From NCBI GenBank assembly GCA_964621345.1, contig CAZUON010000070.1, positions 1 through 11,679 of the forward strand: a stretch of 11,679 nt of DNA, read 5' to 3'. This document shows, one piece after another, positions 6,356 through 11,679 of the stretch; position 1 is the first letter of the stretch, and each line of letters begins with the position of its first letter. The notes below the pieces were generated by a model, which did not search any database, had not been told where the DNA came from, and worked only from the letters and a program-made list of their open reading frames with translations. Made by a program: the position numbers and the translations under genes. The stretch comes from Glaciecola sp964621345. GTDB taxonomy: Bacteria > Pseudomonadota > Gammaproteobacteria > Enterobacterales > Alteromonadaceae.

Positions 6356-7933
6356 CTATTCCCACTCAATCGTCGCTGGTGGTTTACCTGAAATATCGTA
6401 AACCACGCGCGATATACCGTTTACTTCGTTGATAATACGATTAGACACCTTACCTAAAAAATCATAGGGCAAGTGCGCCCAGCGCGCCGTCATAAAGTCG
6501 ATAGTTTCTACCGCTCTTAACGACACCACCCAATCGTATTTCCGCATATCGCCCATTACGCCCACTGAGCGAACCGGTAAAAAGACGGTGAACGCTTGAC
6601 TGACCTTATGATAAAGCTCGGCTTTGTGTAGCTCTTCGATAAAAATCGCATCTGCCTTGCGCAATAAATCACAGTACTCTTTTTTGATTTCGCCCAGTAC
6701 CCTAACACCCAATCCTGGGCCTGGGAAAGGATGGCGATAGAGCATGTCGTAAGGTAAACCAAGCTCTAGGCCAATTTTACGCACTTCGTCTTTAAACAGT
6801 TCCCTTAAAGGCTCGACCAAGCCCATTTCCATGTCGTCTGGTAAGCCACCAACATTATGATGTGATTTAATCACATGCGCCTTACCTGTCGCTGAGCCGG
6901 CTGATTCAATCACATCAGGGTAAATTGTGCCTTGCGCTAGCCATTTCGCATTCGTAAGTTTTTTAGCTTCTTCGTCAAACACATACACAAATTGGTTGCC
7001 GATGATTTTGCGCTTTTTCTCAGGATCTTGTTCACCCGCTAGTGCGTTTAAAAAGCGTTGTTCAGCCTCAACTTTTATAATATTTAAACCAAAATGATCA
7101 CCAAACATGTCCATGACTTGTTGGCCTTCGTGCAAACGCAAAAGACCGTTATCGACGAACACACAAGTCAGTTTATCGCCAATCGCTTGATGCAATAACA
7201 TCGCCGTTACTGAGGAATCTACGCCGCCCGATAAACCTAAAATAACCTCTTGATCGCCAACCTGCTTCTTGATGCGTTCAACCGCATCTTCAATAATGGC
7301 ACCAGGTGTCCACAGTTTTTCACAGCCACAAATTTGCATCACAAAATGCTCTAACATGCGCATACCTTGTTTTGTATGCGTCACCTCAGGGTGGAACTGT
7401 ACGCCATAAAAACGCTTTTCTTCGTTTACAATCGCAGCATGGGGGCAACTAGGTGTCTTAGCGATAGTTTTAAACCCTGCAGGCACTTCAATCACTTTGT
7501 CACCATGGCTCATCCATACATCGAGTAAGGCAGTGCCAGTCGGAGATATTTCGTCTTCTATTTTATCAAACAGTTGACCGGCTTCAATAAGTTCAACCTG
7601 AGCATAACCAAACTCACGAATATCTGAGCCTTGAACCGCGCCGCCTAACTGATGCGACATCGTCTGCATACCGTAGCAAATGCCCAGCACTGGCACACCT
7701 GCATTAAATACATACTGTGGTGCCCGCGGAGAATTCGCCTCAGGCACCGATTCTGGGCCACCTGATAATATAATTCCGTCGGGTGCAAAGTTACGGATTT
7801 GCTTTTCGCTGACATCCCATGCCCAAAGCTCACAGTAAACACCCACTTCCCTTACGCGGCGCGCAATCAGTTGGGTGTATTGTGAACCGAAATCTAAAAT
7901 TAATATTTTTTGGCTATGGATATTTGCCGACAT
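6356..7933 (-). CDS. guaA: GMP synthase (glutamine-hydrolysing)
   Basis: GuaA converts XMP, glutamine and ATP to GMP, the last step of guanine nucleotide synthesis. The 525-residue product is the same length as E. coli GuaA and aligns without visible gaps. The N-terminal class I glutamine amidotransferase has nucleophile C86 (GICYGMQ) with H181 and E183 (QFHPEVTH). The ATP pyrophosphatase domain has the P-loop LGLSGGVDSS near 232-241. The C-terminal dimerisation and XMP-binding part includes RHPFPGPGLGVRVLGE and ends in KPPATIEWE. AGGA lies about 8 nt before the ATG. It is the second gene of the guaB-guaA operon, 74 bp behind guaB, with no room for its own promoter after the intervening hairpin. 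Confidence 0.98.
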   Translation of the reverse strand: MSANIHSQKILILDFGSQYTQLIARRVREVGVYCELWAWDVSEKQIRNFAPDGIILSGGPESVPEANSPRAPQYVFNAGVPVLGICYGMQTMSHQLGGAVQGSDIREFGYAQVELIEAGQLFDKIEDEISPTGTALLDVWMSHGDKVIEVPAGFKTIAKTPSCPHAAIVNEEKRFYGVQFHPEVTHTKQGMRMLEHFVMQICGCEKLWTPGAIIEDAVERIKKQVGDQEVILGLSGGVDSSVTAMLLHQAIGDKLTCVFVDNGLLRLHEGQQVMDMFGDHFGLNIIKVEAEQRFLNALAGEQDPEKKRKIIGNQFVYVFDEEAKKLTNAKWLAQGTIYPDVIESAGSATGKAHVIKSHHNVGGLPDDMEMGLVEPLRELFKDEVRKIGLELGLPYDMLYRHPFPGPGLGVRVLGEIKKEYCDLLRKADAIFIEELHKAELYHKVSQAFTVFLPVRSVGVMGDMRKYDWVVSLRAVETIDFMTARWAHLPYDFLGKVSNRIINEVNGISRVVYDISGKPPATIEWE

Positions 7934-7944
7934 GCTGTTTTCCT

Positions 7945-7992
7945 AAAAAATAAAGAGGCGACTTTGCGCTGCTGCAAAGCCCTAGCCTCTTT
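7945..7992 (-). terminator. Terminator-like hairpin between guaB and guaA
   Basis: Read on the minus strand, an 8-bp stem AAAGAGGC/GCCTCTTT (7985-7992 with 7952-7959) encloses a small internal loop. A second 6-bp stem CTTTGC/GCAAAG follows, with loop AGCAGC. It ends in a T-rich tail ATTTTTT (7945-7951). That is the layout of a rho-independent terminator, yet the guaA ribosome site (AGGA) starts within a few bases of the T-tract. It is therefore probably a leaky terminator or mRNA-processing element that sets guaA expression below guaB. Structure read by eye; strength not computed. Confidence 0.65.
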
Positions 7993-8007
7993 GGTCAAAA
8001 TTCAGTA

Positions 8008-9477
8008 TTAGCCTAAACGGTAATTAGGCGCTTCTTTTGTAATACTCACATCGTGCACGTGAGACTCGCCCATACCAGCAGATGTGACTCTCACAAACTT
8101 AGGTTTAGTGCGCATTTCTTCAATCGTTGCACATCCGGTCAGCCCCATCGATGAGCGCAAGCCACCAAGTTGCTGATGAATGATGTTCGCAATAGGTCCT
8201 TTGTATGCCACTCGACCCTCAATGCCTTCAGGAACAAGCTTTTCAGCGCTGTTATCTTCTTGGAAATAGCGGTCAGATGAACCATTATTTTGATTCATAG
8301 CACCTAAAGAGCCCATACCACGATAAGATTTATAATAACGACCTTGATAAAGCTCAACTTCACCTGGTGCTTCTTCAGTACCGGCTAGCATACTGCCCAC
8401 CATGACCGAACTTGCGCCGGCGGCAAGGGCTTTTGCGATATCGCCTGAGAAACGAACACCGCCGTCAGCAATAACTGGAACACCCATCGCATTGACCGCG
8501 GCGACTGCATCAGAAATTGCCGTAATTTGAGGAACACCACAACCGGTTACGATGCGAGTAGTACATATAGAGCCCGGGCCAATGCCTACCTTTACTGCAT
8601 CTACTCCGGCTTCTGCTAATGCTAGTGCACCTTCAGCGGTAGCAACGTTACCCGCAATAAGCTGTAAATCAGGGTAATCAGCCCGTACGGCTTTTACTCT
8701 ATCGATAACCCCTTGAGAGTGACCGTGTGAGGTGTCGATTAATAACACATCCACACCCGCCTCAACCAACAAACGAATGCGTTCGTCGGTACCCGCGCCC
8801 ACGCTTACCGCTGCGCCTACGCGTAAACGCCCTTGGGAGTCTTTACATGCGTTGGGTTTGCTTTTGGCTTTTTGAAAATCTTTTACTGTTATCAAACCGG
8901 TTAGGCGAAATGCATCGTCAACAACCAAGATTTTTTCAATACGGTGCTCGTGCATCAAATCCATGACTTCATCTGGGTTGGCATCAGCAGTAACCGTAAT
9001 TAACTTGTCTTTTGGTGTCATCACTTTGCTGATGGGTTCAACTAAGCGGTTTTCAAAGCGAAGATCGCGACCAGTGACCAAACCAATAAGATTATTTTCA
9101 TCGTCCACTACCGGAAAGCCGCTATAACCAAGCTCTTTGCTCATTGCGATAGTATCGCCAATAGTGGCGTCTTGTTTTACGGTAACAGGGTCTTGTACCA
9201 CACCACTTTCGTATTTTTTGACTCGCAATACGTGCTCCGCTTGCGCGTGTGCTGTCATATTTTTATGGATAAATCCGATTCCGCCTTCTTGTGCCATTGC
9301 GATAGCAAGAGGTGCTTCGGTAACAGTATCCATCGCTGCCGACATTAAGGGCATGTTTAGAGTAATGCCTTTGGTCAGTTTTGTAGAGAGATTCGCGGTA
9401 TGGGGCAGAACGGTAGAGTGTCCTGGTACTAAGAGTACGTCGTCGAAGGTGAATGCTTCTTTTTCGATGCGCAGCAT
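8008..9477 (-). CDS. guaB: Inosine-5'-monophosphate dehydrogenase
   Basis: IMPDH oxidises IMP to XMP with NAD, the committed step toward GMP. The product has 489 residues (E. coli 488). The N-terminus MLRIEKEAFTFDDVLLVPGH is typical. The (beta/alpha)8 barrel is interrupted by a CBS-domain pair (about 93-205, including VTGRDLRF and GLITVKDF). The catalytic loop GPGSICTTRIV places C305 and T307 as expected, followed by ADGGVRFSGD and YRGMGSLGAM. The flap is two residues longer than in E. coli (NQNNGSSDRY). The C-terminus ITKEAPNYRLG is canonical. CAGGT lies 8 nt before the ATG, supporting the start. It is first in the operon with guaA and divergent from xseA. Confidence 0.98.
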   Translation of the reverse strand: MLRIEKEAFTFDDVLLVPGHSTVLPHTANLSTKLTKGITLNMPLMSAAMDTVTEAPLAIAMAQEGGIGFIHKNMTAHAQAEHVLRVKKYESGVVQDPVTVKQDATIGDTIAMSKELGYSGFPVVDDENNLIGLVTGRDLRFENRLVEPISKVMTPKDKLITVTADANPDEVMDLMHEHRIEKILVVDDAFRLTGLITVKDFQKAKSKPNACKDSQGRLRVGAAVSVGAGTDERIRLLVEAGVDVLLIDTSHGHSQGVIDRVKAVRADYPDLQLIAGNVATAEGALALAEAGVDAVKVGIGPGSICTTRIVTGCGVPQITAISDAVAAVNAMGVPVIADGGVRFSGDIAKALAAGASSVMVGSMLAGTEEAPGEVELYQGRYYKSYRGMGSLGAMNQNNGSSDRYFQEDNSAEKLVPEGIEGRVAYKGPIANIIHQQLGGLRSSMGLTGCATIEEMRTKPKFVRVTSAGMGESHVHDVSITKEAPNYRLG

Positions 9478-9517
9478 GCAATTTTACCTGTAGTTGTATG
9501 GCCTTAATTGCGGTGCG

Positions 9518-9546
9518 ATTATAGTGTTTTTTTATATCTGGGTAAA
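9518..9546 (-). promoter_or_regulatory. guaB-guaA promoter
   Basis: On the minus strand there is -35 TTTACC (9541-9546, 4/6), a 17-bp A-rich spacer and a perfect -10 TATAAT (9518-9523). The discriminator CGCACCG is GC-rich, and the start falls near 9511, about 34 nt before guaB. The E. coli gua promoter is known to be growth-rate and stringently controlled, and the discriminator fits that. I found no clear PurR box. Confidence 0.75.
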
Positions 9547-9547
9547 C

Positions 9548-9553
9548 TACAAT
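9548..9553 (+). promoter_or_regulatory. Possible xseA -10 element
   Basis: TACAAT (9548-9553) lies 31 bp before ATG 9585, a sensible -10 position, but no good -35 is found 16-18 bp upstream. It adjoins the guaB -35 on the other strand, so the two divergent promoters would compete for the same DNA. Weak evidence. Confidence 0.3.
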
Positions 9554-9576
9554 CAACAAATTGATGCAATAAAGTT

Positions 9577-9581
9577 AGGTG
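9577..9581 (+). promoter_or_regulatory. Shine-Dalgarno deciding the xseA start
   Basis: AGGTG sits just before ATG 9585. An in-frame GTG two codons earlier (9579) lies inside this element and has no comparable site of its own, so ATG 9585 is preferred. Confidence 0.5.
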
Positions 9582-9584
9582 CCT

Positions 9585-10994
9585 ATGTTTGCTACCCCCA
9601 GTCAAGTAAGTATTTTAACCGTTAGCAAGTTAAATCGCTTTGCAAAACGCGTACTCGAAAGTGAAATAGGCCTCGTTTGGGTGAGCGGCGAAATCAGTAA
9701 TTTTGTGGCTGCAAGCTCAGGCCATTGGTACTTCACATTAAAAGATAGTCAGGCCCAAGTGCGAACCGCAATGTTTAAAGGCGCAAATCAAAAAGCAGGC
9801 TTTAAACCCAAGGCTGGCGACAAGGTTGTTGTTCGCGCAAACATAAGTTTGTATGAGGCCCGCGGGGATTATCAGCTTATTGCACAGCACATAGAACCCG
9901 AAGGAATTGGCCAGTTAAAACAAGCATACGAAGCCCTAAAAGCCAGCCTGCAAGAGCAAGGCTTGTTTGAACAAGCACACAAGCAACAACTACCTGAAAA
10001 TGTAACAAAACTAGGCGTGGTTACCTCTCCTACTGGAGCCGCTGTACACGATATTTTACATGTATTGGGCAGACGTAACCCGTCTATAGAAGTAATTATC
10101 TATCCGTCGATGGTGCAAGGTGAGCAAGCGGCAGCATCAATAGTTAGGCAAATTCATATTGCGAATCAACGCCATGAAGTCGATGTTTTGATTGTTGGCC
10201 GAGGGGGCGGTTCGCTCGAAGACTTATGGCCATTTAATGAAGAAATAGTGGCACGGGCCATTTTTGACTCAAACCTCCCCATTGTATCTGCAGTTGGGCA
10301 CGAGGTAGACGTGACCATTGCCGACTTTGTTGCCGATTTTAGAGCACCAACGCCAAGTGCAGCAGCAGAGATGGTAAGTAAAGACTCCCAAGCACTATTA
10401 AGGAGTATTGCCCAGTACCGTCAGCGTTTAGCGCTAGCAATGAGACAGCTACTCAGGCATAACGCCCAGCGATTAGATATTGTGCAAGCTAATTTCAATG
10501 TTGTTAGCCCGGTAAACGAGATTAAACAGCACAACAAAGCATTAGCGAACTTGCAGCAACGTCTCGAAAGTAGTCATCCAAAAACGGCTATTGCCTTGCA
10601 ACAAAAAACAACGGCGCAGTTACTTGAACGCCTGCAGCGGGCTATGCGCGAACAGCTCAAATTTGCAGAAACCCAACAACAACAAAAACGCGCTCAACTT
10701 GAACAGGTTTCGCCAGGTAAAAATATTGCGCAGCTCAATGCTGATATCACAAAATTACAGCAACGACTCACTCTCGCCCAGCAATCCCTAATAAAAAACA
10801 TGCAGCAGGGCTTAGCCGCCAAAGCCGCTTTACTCAACTCAGTCAGCCCGCTAGCCACGCTATCCCGCGGTTACAGCATTAGCTATGTTGACGATAAAAT
10901 CGTGAGGAGTACTGAACAAGTTAAGGTGGATGACAAGCTCATTACTAAACTTAGTAACGGCGAAATAGTGTCTGTTGTTAAGGAGCTAAGGTAG
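9585..10994 (+). CDS. xseA: Exodeoxyribonuclease VII large subunit
   Basis: XseA is the catalytic subunit of exonuclease VII, which degrades single-stranded DNA from both ends. It works in a complex with several XseB subunits; xseB is not in this window. The product has 469 residues (E. coli 456). An N-terminal OB fold (about 8-105; VWVSGEISNF, SGHWYFTLKD) binds DNA. The catalytic domain carries D156 (GAAVHDILH), R206 in VGRGGGSLEDLW and H239/D242 in VGHEVDVTIADF; these correspond to the E. coli residues implicated in catalysis. A long Gln- and Leu-rich coiled coil (about 265-410) binds XseB. The C-terminal SPLATLSRGYS block is intact. It is divergent from guaB, and no terminator is visible after the stop. 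Confidence 0.96.
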   Translation: MFATPSQVSILTVSKLNRFAKRVLESEIGLVWVSGEISNFVAASSGHWYFTLKDSQAQVRTAMFKGANQKAGFKPKAGDKVVVRANISLYEARGDYQLIAQHIEPEGIGQLKQAYEALKASLQEQGLFEQAHKQQLPENVTKLGVVTSPTGAAVHDILHVLGRRNPSIEVIIYPSMVQGEQAAASIVRQIHIANQRHEVDVLIVGRGGGSLEDLWPFNEEIVARAIFDSNLPIVSAVGHEVDVTIADFVADFRAPTPSAAAEMVSKDSQALLRSIAQYRQRLALAMRQLLRHNAQRLDIVQANFNVVSPVNEIKQHNKALANLQQRLESSHPKTAIALQQKTTAQLLERLQRAMREQLKFAETQQQQKRAQLEQVSPGKNIAQLNADITKLQQRLTLAQQSLIKNMQQGLAAKAALLNSVSPLATLSRGYSISYVDDKIVRSTEQVKVDDKLITKLSNGEIVSVVKELR

Positions 10995-11249
10995 GTAAAA
11001 GGGGCTTGAGCAAAGTAGCGTTAATTAATTGACCGTATGCATCATAGGTGTAGGCAATGACATTATCTATGTTATCTACAACTTGCTCGTTTTCTCCAAA
11101 ATCATTTTTGCTTGTAACGCAGGTTTGTAATGCGGCATTCGTTGTCTTAACGTCCTCACCAACAAAGTCGATAGTTTTAATCGCTTCGTACTGTTAATTA
11201 CCAAACTACCATCAGACAATGCAACTGAAGCCGGTATCAAAAAATATAA
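10978..11249 (-). pseudogene. Frameshifted Rhs/YD-repeat fragment
   Basis: On the minus strand two adjoining frames read as one decayed protein. The first (11249 to about 11191) includes IPASVALSDGSLVINST. The second (11190 to a TAA at 10978, 70 codons) begins YEAIKTIDFVGED and contains NVIAYTYDAYGQLINAT, a clear YD-repeat of the Y-x-YD-x-x-G-x-L type seen in Rhs and wall-associated proteins. The switch near 11191 looks like a one-base deletion. No start codon or ribosome site is visible, and the second frame runs 17 bp into the antisense of the xseA 3' end. I read it as a relic of an Rhs-family gene, probably related to the core fragment at the window edge. Exact boundaries are uncertain. 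Confidence 0.6.
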
Positions 11250-11560
11250 TTAGGGACTTAAGGCCAATTGCGTCACCCAGTGCTCTTGCTGCCATTATTC
11301 TATTAAGATAACAAAAGCATAAGTCATGGTCATCAGTAAGCATGTCCAAACATGAGCTTAATGAAACCCTATTGCTGTTCTTAGTAAACACTTTTGTTTG
11401 CGGTCTTTTACCTTTCCGGTGACACAGTACTACGGTGATTAAATCTTATCTTTACTTGAAAATAGATTTTGCTCGCAACAACCGGTCAGAAACAAAAGAG
11501 GTTTAAACCAATCTAGATAGCGGCATTAAGCATTGGAACCTTCGCCAGTGCTCTGAATAA
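11250..11560. other. Degraded spacer between two Rhs fragments
   Basis: No intact gene is seen here. Reading on from the Rhs core stop in the same minus frame gives 15 plausible codons (LFRALAKVPMLNAAI, 11516-11560) before a second TAG at 11513-11515. Further along, an unrecognised minus frame is open for 77 codons (11445 to a TGA at 11212), with no convincing start and no family I recognise. A 10-bp palindrome GGTTTAAACC lies at 11500-11509. The stretch is probably the decayed variable tail of the Rhs gene or unrelated debris. I see no tRNA, insertion-sequence ends or terminator. Confidence 0.4.
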
Positions 11561-11679
11561 CTAGTTAAAGAAAAAGCCACTAGGGTCGGTATAGCTCACC
11601 GGATTGTTCAGCACATAGGAATAACGGTTATAATTTTGGCTGTTATTCGGTGCCTGAATATGCGGGTCTGCCTGAAGAA
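11561..11679 (-). CDS. Rhs repeat-associated core protein, C-terminal part (partial)
   Basis: The last 38 codons of a minus-strand gene enter from the right edge: LQADPHIQAPNNSQ, then NYNRYSYVLNNPVSYTDPSG, then FFFN and TAG. This is the conserved C-terminal Rhs core motif that marks the boundary between the YD-repeat shell and the variable, usually toxic, tail of polymorphic toxins and related surface proteins. Here the protein ends 4 residues after DPSG, so no toxin domain is present. The frame continues sensibly past the TAG, so the stop may be a nonsense mutation. The upstream part of the gene lies outside the window, and whether that copy is functional cannot be judged. Confidence 0.85.
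   Translation of the reverse strand, partial: LQADPHIQAPNNSQNYNRYSYVLNNPVSYTDPSGFFFN

Noticed and set aside
8727..8966. 79-codon plus-strand frame inside guaB
   Set aside because: It is antisense to a fully conserved IMPDH sequence, has an Arg/Pro-rich composition typical of shadow frames, and has no ribosome site.
10995..11040. Terminator directly after xseA
   Set aside because: Only a 3-bp GCT/AGC pairing is present and there is no T-tract.
11500..11509. GGTTTAAACC palindrome as a recombination or attachment site
   Set aside because: It is a short isolated AT-rich palindrome with no partner copy in the window and no integrase gene.

Overview
The window is a stretch of gammaproteobacterial core chromosome with a decayed accessory patch at its right edge. 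FolD, ProS, GuaA, GuaB and XseA all align closely, residue by residue, with the E. coli proteins as I remember them. The tRNA-Pro/tRNA-Arg cluster beside folD matches the arrangement known from Pseudomonas and relatives. Moderate GC and the sequence style of the Rhs core suggest a marine or cellulolytic-type gammaproteobacterium, for example Cellvibrionales or a neighbour. I cannot fix the genus.

Layout: (1) 1-241, minus strand: a stable-RNA operon with a well-formed promoter and GC-rich discriminator, tRNA-Pro(TGG), then tRNA-Arg(TCT) cut by the window edge. (2) 392-2546, plus strand: folD, a DUF1415 gene 3 bp behind it, and trmO. (3) 2572-5189, plus strand: proS with its own likely promoter, closely followed by a metallo-beta-lactamase-fold gene whose Shine-Dalgarno overlaps the proS stop. 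(4) 5324-6322, plus strand: a monocistronic outer-membrane phospholipase A (pldA). (5) 6356-9546, minus strand: the guaB-guaA operon, convergent with pldA, with a strong sigma70-type promoter and a terminator-like hairpin between the two genes. (6) 9585-10994, plus strand: xseA, divergent from guaB. (7) 10978-11679, minus strand: remnants of an Rhs/YD-repeat gene.

Functionally, guaB and guaA carry out the two steps from IMP to GMP, and folD supplies the 10-formyl-THF used in purine synthesis. The tRNA genes, ProRS (which charges the tRNA-Pro encoded here) and TrmO belong to tRNA function. XseA is the large subunit of exonuclease VII. The only clearly accessory DNA is the Rhs patch: a recognisable Rhs core ends at a TAG. 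The same frame continues for 15 plausible codons to a second TAG, and a separate frameshifted YD-repeat fragment abuts xseA. I see no CRISPR array, insertion sequence, integrase or intact defence system. Apart from the Rhs relic and a few RNA hairpins, this is an ordinary region.
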